Assembly: GCA_964631175.1 (NCBI GenBank)
Contig: CAZVWH010000088.1
Location: 1-11,517, forward strand
Reading direction: 5' to 3'
Length of the DNA stretch: 11,517 nucleotides
DNA from: CAZVWH01 sp964631175
GTDB lineage: Bacteria; Planctomycetota; Phycisphaerae; Sedimentisphaerales; Anaerobacaceae
A program made the position numbers and the translations under genes. Under the pieces are notes generated by a model. That model ran no database searches and had not been told where the DNA came from. It worked only from the letters and a program-made list of their open reading frames with translations. Within the stretch, counting starts at the first letter, position 1. Each line of letters opens with the position of its first letter. This document shows positions 1-6,836 of the stretch, piece after piece.

Positions 1-42
1 CCAATAAAAACATGAATAATCTACACCGAAATTCCATTCAGG

Positions 43-1251
43 ATGGGTATAACTATCTCATCTACAGCAGGTGGATCTGTAACAAAACCTGGTGAAGGAC
101 CTTACCAGTACGATAAGTACAATGGCTGCAATTCTGTTCCTGTAACAGCCACAGCGGATACCAACTACCACTTTACAGGTTGGACTGGCACAGCAGTTGA
201 TGCAGGCAAGGTCGATAATCCATCTTTGGCCAGTACGAATGTCACAGTGGATTCAGACTATACGCTGGTGGCCAACTTTGCTATTGACCAGCATACGCTG
301 ACGATTTCATCTACGGCAGACGGCTCTGTAACGACGCCTGGTGAAGGACCATACCAGTACGATTACGGTAGTTCTGTTCCTGTCACAGCCACAGCGCAAG
401 CTCATTACCACTTTACAGGCTGGACGGGCACAGCCGTAGATGCGGGCAAGGTGGCTAATCCCTCCTCTGCAAACACGAATGTTACAGTGGATGCAGACTA
501 TACGCTGGTGGCCAACTTTGCTATTGACCAGCATACGCTGACGATTTCATCTACGGCAGGCGGCTCTGTAACGACACCTGGTGAAGGACCATACCAGTAC
601 GATTATGGAACGGTAGTATCGATTTTAGCGACGCCTGCTGCTCATTACCACTTTACAGGTTGGACAGGCACAGCGGTGGATGCAGGCAAGGTTGATAATC
701 TATCTTTAGCCAGCACAAGTGTTACAGTGGATGCAGACTACACGCTGCAAGCAAACTTTGCTATTGACCAGCATACGCTGACGATCTCATCTATGGCAGA
801 CGGTTCTGTCACGACACCCGGCGAAGGACCATACCAGTACGATCACGGCAGCTCTGTTCCTGTAACAGCCACAGCGGATACCAATTATCACTTTACAGGT
901 TGGACGGGTACAGCAGTGGATGCAGGCATGGTCGACGATCCGAGTTTAGCCAGCACAAATGTCACAGTGGATGCAGACTATACGCTGGTGGCAAACTTTG
1001 CTATCGACCAGCATACTCTGACCCTATCATCCACTTCAGGCGGTTCAGTAATTGTACCTGGTGAGATCCCATACCAGTATAATCATGGAACTGGAGTATG
1101 GATTTTTGCAAAAGCTGAAGCCAATTATCACTTTGTCAATTGGACCGGAACAGCGGTAGATGCAGACAAGGTAGTAGATCCAAGTTCTGCCAGTACTACA
1201 GTTACCGTAGATGCAGATTACACCTTGAGAGCAGTATTTATGGCACGACGG
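43..1251 (+). repeat. Five in-phase tandem repeats of about 240 bp inside the surface-protein gene
   Basis: The motif beginning CATACGCTGACGAT recurs at 292, 532 and 772 and as CATACTCTGACC at 1012, an exact 240-bp (80-codon) spacing. An earlier copy starts near 43, lacks its first residues and carries an extra 9 bp around 113-125 (YQYDKYNGCNSV against YQYDYGSSV). Copies 2 and 3 differ at only about two positions over their first ~70 bp. Copy 5 is the most diverged. This is a coding repeat array and not a CRISPR, because there are no spacers and the reading frame is kept throughout. Confidence 0.9.
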
Positions 1252-2514
1252 ACGATAATCTATGTTGATATTGATGCGACCGGTGCAAATGACGGCTCAT
1301 CATGGCTGAGTGCTTACAATTATCTTCAGGATGCACTGGCCGATGCTAATTCTGTGGAAAAGCCGATAGAAATCCGAGTCGGTCAGGGAATCTACAAACC
1401 CGATAAATACACGTTGCATCCGGAGATAGCTGGAGACCGGCAAGCCACATTTCGACTGATTAACGACGTCACCATCGAAGGTGGCTACGCTGGCTTTGGT
1501 GAGGCGGATCCCAATGCCCGCGATATTGAGCTATACGAAACCATCCTGAGCGGTGACCTGGACGAGGAAGATGCATTAGTTACTAACCCTGGGAATTTGC
1601 TGGACAACATACCTAATGCTCATAATAGCTACCATGTCGTTATAGGTAGCGGGACCGATGAAACCGCTGTTCTCGATGGATTCACCATTGTCGGTGGTAA
1701 TGCCAATGGGTCTGGTATTAATAATGAAGGCGGAGGGATGTACAACGATAGTGGTAGCCCCATATTAATGAACTGCATATTTGTTGTAAACTCTGCGGAG
1801 TATGGTGGTGGGTTGGCGAATTCTTCCGATTCCAATCCAACTCTGATAAATTGTATTTTCTTCAATAACTCGGCAGGAAAAATGGGCGGAGGTGTTTATG
1901 AGGGATCAGGCAGTGGCTCTACGTTAGTCAACTGCTTGGTAAGTAACAACTATGCTCCTTATGGCGGAGGAATGTACAGTAGCGACAGCAACACAACATT
2001 GGCCAACTGCACTTTTGCCTGGAACTTAGCCCAGTCTGGTGGTGGAGTCGACATTATTTCAGGTAATATAGTTGCTACCAACTGTATTTTCTGGGGCAAT
2101 AGTGACACTGATGGCAGAGATGAATCAGCCCAGATTTATATTGATGGAGGAGTGGTACCTGCCATTGATTGCTGTTGTATCGAGGGATGGACAAGCACCT
2201 TGGGTGGTGTAGGCGATATTAGTGGTGACCCGATGTTTATAGATGCCGACGGACCCGATAATATTGTTGGCACCGAAGACGATGACTTGCGGCTATCGGC
2301 GGGTTCGCTGTGCATAGACGCCGGCGACAACATCGTTGTTGCCCTTGATACTTCCGATCTCGATGGTGACGGCGATATGTCTGAGCGAATCCCGTTTGAC
2401 CTTGATGGCAATTTGCGTTTTGTTGATGATCCCTTTTCAGATAATTGTGGTTTTCCTGATCCTCCGGAATACCTGGAGATAGTTGACATGGGAGCTTATG
2501 AGTTCACACCATGA
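43..2514 (+). CDS. Secreted-type protein: five InlB-like B repeats plus right-handed beta-helix; 5' end doubtful
   Basis: The product is 823 residues as read from ATG 43. Residues 1-403 are five copies of an 80-residue module (GSVTTPGEGPYQY ... HYHFTGWTGTAVDAG ... VTVDADYTL.ANF), which fits the divergent InlB B-repeat (Flg_new_2-like) family of extracellular proteins. From about residue 406 (IIYVDIDATGANDGSSW) to the end it resembles planctomycete right-handed beta-helix proteins, with GGGMYN / GGGLAN / GGGVYE / GGGMYS rungs alternating with NC.F steps, then a DPMFIDADG..LRLSAGSLCIDAGD block and a final DMGAYEF. An outer-surface or extracellular role in adhesion or polymer binding is inferred; no catalytic site is evident. 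No signal peptide or Shine-Dalgarno sequence is visible, and the first repeat lacks its usual start (AIDQHTL). An in-frame TGA lies at 13-15, so position 43 is only the first ATG of an open stretch, and the gene is probably broken or misjoined at its 5' end. No sorting signal follows GAYEF. Confidence 0.82.
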   Translation: MGITISSTAGGSVTKPGEGPYQYDKYNGCNSVPVTATADTNYHFTGWTGTAVDAGKVDNPSLASTNVTVDSDYTLVANFAIDQHTLTISSTADGSVTTPGEGPYQYDYGSSVPVTATAQAHYHFTGWTGTAVDAGKVANPSSANTNVTVDADYTLVANFAIDQHTLTISSTAGGSVTTPGEGPYQYDYGTVVSILATPAAHYHFTGWTGTAVDAGKVDNLSLASTSVTVDADYTLQANFAIDQHTLTISSMADGSVTTPGEGPYQYDHGSSVPVTATADTNYHFTGWTGTAVDAGMVDDPSLASTNVTVDADYTLVANFAIDQHTLTLSSTSGGSVIVPGEIPYQYNHGTGVWIFAKAEANYHFVNWTGTAVDADKVVDPSSASTTVTVDADYTLRAVFMARRTIIYVDIDATGANDGSSWLSAYNYLQDALADANSVEKPIEIRVGQGIYKPDKYTLHPEIAGDRQATFRLINDVTIEGGYAGFGEADPNARDIELYETILSGDLDEEDALVTNPGNLLDNIPNAHNSYHVVIGSGTDETAVLDGFTIVGGNANGSGINNEGGGMYNDSGSPILMNCIFVVNSAEYGGGLANSSDSNPTLINCIFFNNSAGKMGGGVYEGSGSGSTLVNCLVSNNYAPYGGGMYSSDSNTTLANCTFAWNLAQSGGGVDIISGNIVATNCIFWGNSDTDGRDESAQIYIDGGVVPAIDCCCIEGWTSTLGGVGDISGDPMFIDADGPDNIVGTEDDDLRLSAGSLCIDAGDNIVVALDTSDLDGDGDMSERIPFDLDGNLRFVDDPFSDNCGFPDPPEYLEIVDMGAYEFTP

Positions 2515-2570
2515 CCCTTTGAATTATTTTAAACGGGTGATTTCGGCAAACCTCCGGTAAGGCTCCACTT

Positions 2571-3956
2571 TCACGCGGCTAACAGCAGTGTCAGGGTCAT
2601 GTATATTGCAACGCTTATGGAGTCGTTTGCAGTTGTCACTAATGGGCCGGAGCTTATGGCCGGGTCGATGCCGATTCGGCGGAATAAAAACGGCAAAAAT
2701 AAGCCAAGTGTCGTAGCTACCATAATTGCCGTGAACATTGCAGTGCCAAACGCAAATACCAATCGAGCAGGTTCCATTGCTTCAATCGGTCCCTTCGAGC
2801 TAAGCAGGACTCTACATGCCAATCCACCTAAGATGCCGCAGCTAAGAGCTACCAATAGCGCGATTCGCGCTTCTCTTGTAAAAACCTGGCTTAGTCTTAA
2901 CGCTGCGAGGTGTCCCGTAGCCAAGCCGCTGACGACAATTGCTGAGGTCTGCAGGCCTGCGTTTCCGCTGATAGCAGCAATCATGGGGACAAAAGCAATA
3001 GCAGCAGCGTAAATCGGCCCTAAATCTTCAAGGTCGAATTTTTTGTGAAAGAGCATTAAAACCATTGCGGTTATGCCTGTGCCAATCAAACACGGCAGTA
3101 GCCAAGTCATTCTAACTCGGGCGGCATGTAAAGCAGAAAATCTGTCCAGCTCATCGGGATCCGTACCCGCCATCGCATATAAGTCCTCTACCGCTTCTTC
3201 TTCTGCAACCTCGATGACTCGGTCGGCGGTGATTCGGCCAACGAGTTTATGGTACCGATCCAGAACCGGCACGACAATCAGATCGTTTTTACGGAATATG
3301 TTTCGAACTTCTTCCTGGTCGGTGTCGGTAGTAACATAGATGGTATCGGGATCTATTAGGTCGGATATTTTTGTGTTTTCGCGCGAAGTGACCAGCAGCC
3401 GGATACGAACATCACCGAGAAATCTCCCTCGCTTATCTACGACATAAACCGAATAGAAGTCTTCGTCAATCTCGGCGGCTCTGATTTTGTTGATGGCTTC
3501 CGCTACTGTGGCATCCTCTGGAACACTTATTACTAACGGGTCCATAATGCCGCCGGCCGAATCTTCGGAGTAAATCATCAGCCTTCTAATCTCAATTGTG
3601 TCGGCTGGTGCTAAACTATTGAGCACTTTTTCGCGTATATCATCTGGCAGCTCAGCGAGTAAGTCGGCAGCATCATCATGGCCAAGTTCGGAAACGAGAG
3701 CGTTTACTTCATCATTTTCAAGTAGATGGAACAGTTCCGCTCGGGTTGCTTCATCAACCTTTTCCAGAACTTCAGCCGAAGTTGGCTTGTCCAAAATATC
3801 GAAGATAGTACGCCTTTGCTCGTTATCCAGAAGCTCTACGACTTCAGCTATATTGCTGCTTCGCCGGTCACTGAGCAGTGCACGCAGAGCCTTTATATCT
3901 TTGGATTCAAGTAAAGGCTCTATCTGTCGTACTAATTGTTTTTGTTCATCCGACAT
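2571..3956 (-). CDS. mgtE: Magnesium transporter MgtE
   Basis: The product is 461 residues from the chosen start (MSDEQKQL), close to the usual MgtE length. It has the three-part MgtE plan. The N-terminal helical MgtE_N domain covers roughly residues 1-130 (LLSDRRSSNIAEVVELL, NEVNALVSELGHDDAADLL-like segment). A tandem CBS pair covers about 135-255 (GGIMDPLVISVPEDATVAEA; YVTTDTDQEEVRNIFRKND). Five membrane segments follow from about residue 280 to the end, with the family segment AAIAFVPMIAAISGNAGLQT and a terminal SGPLVTTANDSISVAIY. Asp445 in that last segment matches the pore Asp that binds Mg2+ in characterised MgtE channels. The family moves Mg2+ inward across the cytoplasmic membrane and is gated by Mg2+ bound to the cytosolic domains. 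The frame stays open upstream to 4124, but AGGAAA at 3961-3966 lies 4 bp before ATG 3956 and the extra 56 residues do not look like MgtE. It is convergent with the gene ending at 2514, 56 bp away. Confidence 0.95.
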   Translation of the reverse strand: MSDEQKQLVRQIEPLLESKDIKALRALLSDRRSSNIAEVVELLDNEQRRTIFDILDKPTSAEVLEKVDEATRAELFHLLENDEVNALVSELGHDDAADLLAELPDDIREKVLNSLAPADTIEIRRLMIYSEDSAGGIMDPLVISVPEDATVAEAINKIRAAEIDEDFYSVYVVDKRGRFLGDVRIRLLVTSRENTKISDLIDPDTIYVTTDTDQEEVRNIFRKNDLIVVPVLDRYHKLVGRITADRVIEVAEEEAVEDLYAMAGTDPDELDRFSALHAARVRMTWLLPCLIGTGITAMVLMLFHKKFDLEDLGPIYAAAIAFVPMIAAISGNAGLQTSAIVVSGLATGHLAALRLSQVFTREARIALLVALSCGILGGLACRVLLSSKGPIEAMEPARLVFAFGTAMFTAIMVATTLGLFLPFLFRRIGIDPAISSGPLVTTANDSISVAIYMTLTLLLAA

Positions 3957-4005
3957 AGAATTTCCTGTACTCGAGCTAATTATTAAACTCATCCACCAGC
4001 TACAT

Positions 4006-4034
4006 AAAATAACCAAATTTCTTTTATCAAGCAA
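4006..4034 (-). promoter_or_regulatory. Candidate sigma70-type promoter of mgtE
   Basis: On the minus strand TTGCTT (4029-4034) and TATTTT (4006-4011) are separated by 17 bp, which would give a leader of about 43 nt before ATG 3956. It matches consensus only moderately (3/6 and 4/6). If real, it confirms the downstream start and leaves no room for a long magnesium riboswitch leader. Confidence 0.3.
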
Positions 4035-4118
4035 TATTTTTATGTTTTTACTTACGGCTGTTGTATCAGTGTTTTGTTGAATAACTTGCTGTGACGACCA
4101 GCACTTTGCTGAATTCAA

Positions 4119-4134
4119 TGTCACGGTATGTCAC
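4119..4134. repeat. Direct repeat TGTCAC, 10 bp apart
   Basis: TGTCAC occurs at 4119-4124 and 4129-4134, one helical turn apart, between mgtE and the small plus-strand ORF. The spacing would suit paired protein-binding half-sites, but so short a repeat can arise by chance. Confidence 0.25.
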
Positions 4135-4163
4135 AATACATTTATCGTTAGGAGAATTGCAAA

Positions 4164-4343
4164 ATTAAAAGGACAATATGTCTAACCATGTTTTTTATGG
4201 CTGTCCTGTCTGCTCAGGCTTTGTCGGAAAATCCCGTATGCTTCTCCGTTCCGAACCCAATGTGCTGTGTAGATGTCAGTGATGTGGGTAGTTATTCCAC
4301 GCCGACTGACAGCTCAGCCTCAATCGCATCAACCAGGGCTTGA
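4164..4343 (+). pseudogene. Possible small secreted-peptide ORF or 5' remnant with non-ATG (ATT) start
   Basis: Read from ATT 4164 the frame gives 59 residues and starts like a signal peptide: IKRTICLTMFFMAVLSAQAL, with a basic n-region, a hydrophobic core and an AQA-type cleavage site. A polar part follows with three cysteines (PVCF, PMCCVDV) and a Ser/Thr-rich tail that stops at TGA 4341. AGGAG at 4150-4154 sits 9 bp before the ATT, which is ideal spacing for a start there. The first in-frame ATG (4188) would lose the charged n-region and has no Shine-Dalgarno sequence. Three readings are possible: a rare ATT-initiated short secreted protein, a gene whose ATG was lost and whose body was deleted, or coincidence. 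I do not recognise a family. Confidence 0.3.
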
Positions 4344-4533
4344 TGTCTTCCCTAAGAAGATGGTGAGTCCTGCTGTGTCATAGCACTTATGGTTGTGAAT
4401 TCTCTTACAAAAGATACACACCGGTGAGGCTGGTGAGACGATTTAGCCTGCCAGTGGAAAAACAGCAGCTATGAAGAAAAGAAGAAATGTTGTTTGAAAG
4501 AATTACGCTGCTATAAACATCAATAAGGCTGGA

Positions 4534-5214
4534 TTAGGTGGCTTTTTGATTATTCCAAAGCAGCACCTGCAGGCGCTGGCAAAATGCCAAGCCGGTGCGT
4601 TTGCACAATTCAGCAACCATCGGCGATTTAGCTAAAAACTGCTCTCTTGTAGCTGCCTGCGGCATCAGCATTACCTTTTCCGAATCGACGTTTCCTATGT
4701 CCTCGATCGTCTGTTGAATTTCTGACAAATCGTCTTGTGAATCTACCACGAACTTAAGTTGATAATTATAATTATCAATCGACGCTCTCAGGACGGCTAT
4801 ATCCAATCTCGAATCCTCGTGAATCGCAGCAAGTTCTGTATCAACCGGCGTAGAGTTGCTCAATTTCGGGCTTATGCTCATCAGATCACAGGCTAAATCC
4901 TGTATAAATGCAATGCCGGCAGTTTCGATAGTTATGTGTTTTTTAAAGGCTTTTAGCTTTTGCACTAATAGCGGCAATTCTGAATTTATCATTGGCTCGC
5001 CGCCGGTTATTACCACGAATTTGCAGGGCCACTTTTGGACAGACTGGATGATTTTATTAATGCTGTAATGAGCTCCTGCGGCCTGGTCCCACGCGTATTT
5101 TGTATCGCACCATCGGCAGCGCAGTGGACAACCAGCCAGACGCACGAATACGCTGGGGACACCAGCTAAAAATCCTTCGCCCTGCAAAGAGTAAAATATC
5201 TCACTTATTCTCAT
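4534..5214 (-). CDS. queE: 7-carboxy-7-deazaguanine synthase (radical SAM)
   Basis: The protein has 226 residues, normal for the family. QueE uses S-adenosylmethionine and a 4Fe-4S cluster to turn 6-carboxytetrahydropterin (CPH4) into 7-carboxy-7-deazaguanine (CDG), the ring-contracting step of queuosine and 7-deazapurine synthesis in the cytoplasm. The cluster-binding cysteines are C29, C33 and C36 (AGCPLRCRWCDTKYAWD), the CxxxCxxC spacing common to radical SAM enzymes. The N-terminal SEIFYSLQGEG substrate-binding stretch and the SAM-binding GGEPM are both present. It begins 33 bp after the queC stop on the same strand and is surely co-transcribed with it. The start codon is ATG 5214 (MRISEIF), the family's usual start. 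The ribosome site is weak: AAGGA lies about 16 bp upstream. Confidence 0.97.
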   Translation of the reverse strand: MRISEIFYSLQGEGFLAGVPSVFVRLAGCPLRCRWCDTKYAWDQAAGAHYSINKIIQSVQKWPCKFVVITGGEPMINSELPLLVQKLKAFKKHITIETAGIAFIQDLACDLMSISPKLSNSTPVDTELAAIHEDSRLDIAVLRASIDNYNYQLKFVVDSQDDLSEIQQTIEDIGNVDSEKVMLMPQAATREQFLAKSPMVAELCKRTGLAFCQRLQVLLWNNQKAT

Positions 5215-5247
5215 TTTGGAAATTCGGAATTCCTTGTTCGATATTCA

Positions 5248-5946
5248 TTATTTTTTTACATATTCAACCGGGTCTTTCAGCCCTGCTTCGGCAAAGCCTT
5301 TTAATCTTAATCTGCAGGAATCGCATCGGCCGCAGCTTCTTCCCTGCTCATCCGGGTCGTAACAGCTATGCGTCAGGGAATAATCTACGCCGAGCTTGGT
5401 TCCGGCCAGAATGATTTCGCCTTTAGTCATATTGATAATCGGAGTATGAATACAGTATCGTTCTGGGCCACTAACTGCGGCTGCGGTGGCGAGGTTAGCG
5501 GTTTTCTCAAAAGCCGAGATAAACTCCGCCCGGCAGTCAGGATAGCCGCTATAATCGGTTTGGTTGACACCGATGAAGATGTCGAACGCATCCAGCACTT
5601 CAGTCCAGGCAAGCGCATAACTCAAAAATATAGTATTTCGCGCAGGCACATAAGTCGAGGGAATTTGGGCAATGTTGCCTAATACATCACGATTCTTTGG
5701 TACCTCAATAGACGGATCTGTTAAGGCTGAACCACCGAAACAGGCTAAATCGATCTCAATGATGCGGTGCTCAATAACTTCTAAAGATTCAGCGATTTTT
5801 TTTGCAGCCTCGACTTCTCGTTTATGCCGTTGCCCATAGTTGAAAGTTAAGGCATAGCATCGGAAACCTTCGCTACGGGCGATGGCTAAAGTTGTAGCTG
5901 AATCCAGCCCTCCGCTTAGTAGGACAACTGCTTTCTTTTCAGCCAC
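5248..5946 (-). CDS. queC: 7-cyano-7-deazaguanine (preQ0) synthase
   Basis: The protein has 232 residues, a typical length. QueC converts CDG to preQ0 with ATP and ammonia, directly after QueE. The PP-loop ATP-binding motif SGGLDS is at residues 11-16. A four-cysteine zinc site closes the protein (C195, C205, C208, C211 in HSCYDPDEQGRSCGRCDSC). The conserved YVPARNTIFLSYALAW stretch is also present. The start is GTG (5944-5946): an in-frame TAG four codons upstream rules out anything earlier, and AGGT lies about 8 bp before it. It is the middle gene of a minus-strand group, with the lipoprotein gene 47 bp upstream and queE 33 bp downstream. Low expression from the GTG and weak ribosome site is possible but not shown. 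Confidence 0.97.
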   Translation of the reverse strand: MAEKKAVVLLSGGLDSATTLAIARSEGFRCYALTFNYGQRHKREVEAAKKIAESLEVIEHRIIEIDLACFGGSALTDPSIEVPKNRDVLGNIAQIPSTYVPARNTIFLSYALAWTEVLDAFDIFIGVNQTDYSGYPDCRAEFISAFEKTANLATAAAVSGPERYCIHTPIINMTKGEIILAGTKLGVDYSLTHSCYDPDEQGRSCGRCDSCRLRLKGFAEAGLKDPVEYVKK

Positions 5947-5975
5947 CTGTATTACCTATATCGTTTATCGTTGTG

Positions 5976-5996
5976 TAGTCCGCCGCAGGCGGATTA
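5976..5996. repeat. GC-rich hairpin TCCGCC-GCA-GGCGGA between lipoprotein gene and queC
   Basis: TCCGCC (5979-5984) and GGCGGA (5988-5993) pair around a GCA loop, and the stem extends to 5976/5996 with one G-U pair. It overlaps the lipoprotein's TAA and has no T-run after it on either strand. It therefore looks more like a small dispersed palindrome, a processing site or an attenuating structure than a classical terminator. Confidence 0.45.
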
Positions 5997-6578
5997 CTCT
6001 GAGAGTATTTCGATGCCATTAATTTCAGGATTTTCAATGTTGAATGTAAAGTCGATGACCAGCTCTTTATTGGTCACGGCTACATTTTTGAACTCTTTAA
6101 CAATCGGCTTTTTCCAGTCGCCGGTCTCTTTGTACGGATCAAAGTCTTTAAGGACAGTTTTTTCGTTAATACTGACGGAGAAAACCCGTTGTTCTTCGCC
6201 GGTGATTCCTTCATAAGTCTCGGCGAAGTGCAGTCGCACTGTATAGTTACCATTGGGCAAGGTAAATTTGTAAGCCGACATACTATATCGCTCTGTCTCG
6301 TAGATCTTCGGCGAATCGGTGCCGGTGATACTCAGGTCACCACGGTCAACGGTCATGCCATCGATTGCGCCCCATTCTGTGCCTTCTTCCAGATATTGGT
6401 CAGGCAGCCATACGTTGCCTGCCTTATCGGTATAAGGTTCGTAGGCAGCGCAGTTAACACGCAAAGTGAATTTATGGCCTTTGGCTTGCTGGTCCCCACC
6501 CGGAATAGTACAACCCGACAGTGCTAAGAGCACTACAACAACCATAAAACCTGCAAAAACAACTAATCTTTTCGTCAT
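5994..6578 (-). CDS. Malectin-like domain lipoprotein
   Basis: The protein has 194 residues. It opens with a lipoprotein signal peptide: basic MTKR, a hydrophobic run VVFAGFMVVVVLLA, and the lipobox LSGC with Cys23 as the lipidated residue, so it should be anchored to a membrane facing outward. From about residue 38 to the end it resembles a malectin / di-glucose-binding domain: RVNCAAYEPYTD..GNVWLPDQ, then YTVRLHFAETY, RVFSVSINEKTVLKDFD, and NPEINGIEIL at the close. Malectin-like domains bind carbohydrate, so carbohydrate binding at the cell surface is inferred. AAGGAA (about 6586-6591) lies 8 bp before ATG 6578. It heads the minus-strand group leading into queC and queE, with no known functional link to queuosine. 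The link may be transcriptional only. Confidence 0.85.
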   Translation of the reverse strand: MTKRLVVFAGFMVVVVLLALSGCTIPGGDQQAKGHKFTLRVNCAAYEPYTDKAGNVWLPDQYLEEGTEWGAIDGMTVDRGDLSITGTDSPKIYETERYSMSAYKFTLPNGNYTVRLHFAETYEGITGEEQRVFSVSINEKTVLKDFDPYKETGDWKKPIVKEFKNVAVTNKELVIDFTFNIENPEINGIEILSE

Positions 6579-6669
6579 CTTCTAATTCCTTTCAAACCGG
6601 TAACACTCCATGATAAAATTTATTGATATCCACTTTATTCAGCTCAATAACGCAGTTGTTGGAACGATA

Positions 6670-6698
6670 AATATAACTGAGCTTTCGCCTCGATGCAA
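6670..6698 (-). promoter_or_regulatory. Candidate promoter for the lipoprotein-queC-queE group
   Basis: On the minus strand TTGCAT (6693-6698) and TATATT (6670-6675) are 17 bp apart, giving a leader of about 85 nt before ATG 6578. The -10 matches 5/6 and the -35 matches 3/6. I see no preQ1 riboswitch in the leader. Confidence 0.35.
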
Positions 6699-6769
6699 CA
6701 TTTTAAATGGCTTTTACACACACTTTTTAGTCTGAGCGGATTTTTGTAGTTTCCTATATTGATTATTGC

Positions 6770-6798
6770 TTGTCTTAAGAAGGCAGCACTATTATATT
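6770..6798 (+). promoter_or_regulatory. Candidate promoter for queF
   Basis: TTGTCT (6770-6775) and TATATT (6793-6798) are separated by 17 bp and would start a transcript near 6805, about 30 nt before the queF ATG. An overlapping pair, TTGCTT 6766-6771 and TATTAT 6790-6795, is 18 bp apart. The promoter is divergent from the one proposed for the lipoprotein gene, about 70 bp away. Confidence 0.4.
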
Positions 6799-6836
6799 GT
6801 TTTCATAATAACTTTTATAAAAGCGGTTAAACAATC

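Larger units (their letters stand above)
3957..4533. other. 577-bp gap between mgtE and queE without an established gene
   Basis: No recognised gene or tRNA lies here. The stretch holds the candidate mgtE promoter, the TGTCAC pair, a 59-codon plus-strand open frame (4164-4343) and several small hairpins: GGACA 4171-4175 with TGTCC about 30 bp on; TGTCAGT 4274-4280 with ACTGACA 4305-4311, which encloses GTGG/CCAC; CATCAA 4327-4332 with TTGATG 4340-4345; and AGGCT with AGCCT around 4430-4450. The downstream part (4344-4533) has no open frame of note. Whether this is a decayed gene or a structured transcript cannot be settled by eye. Confidence 0.5.

Noticed and set aside
43..1251. CRISPR-like array
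   Set aside because: The repeats are 240 bp, contiguous without spacers and stay in frame, so they are protein repeats.
2136..2489. 117-codon minus-strand open frame
   Set aside because: It is antisense to the conserved C-terminal end of the beta-helix protein (IDAGD..GAYEF), with Ser/Pro-rich composition typical of a shadow frame.
3598..4080. 160-codon open frame on the plus strand opposite mgtE
   Set aside because: It lies antisense to the conserved MgtE N-domain, is serine-rich shadow sequence and has no ribosome site or family resemblance.
3957..4124. 56-residue N-terminal extension of MgtE in the same frame
   Set aside because: It does not resemble MgtE, contains the likely promoter, and AGGAAA stands directly before ATG 3956.
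4178..4282. 34-codon ORF with CPVC and CRC motifs
   Set aside because: It overlaps the signal-peptide-like frame, its AGGAC is only 3 bp from the ATG, and it is too short to judge; the overlapping frame looks more protein-like.
4400..4480. M-box-like magnesium riboswitch (TGAGGCTGGTGAGAC fragment)
   Set aside because: It reads on the plus strand, away from mgtE, and the remaining conserved M-box segments are absent.
6579..6836. preQ1 riboswitch in the que control region
   Set aside because: No preQ1-type pseudoknot pattern could be found on either strand.
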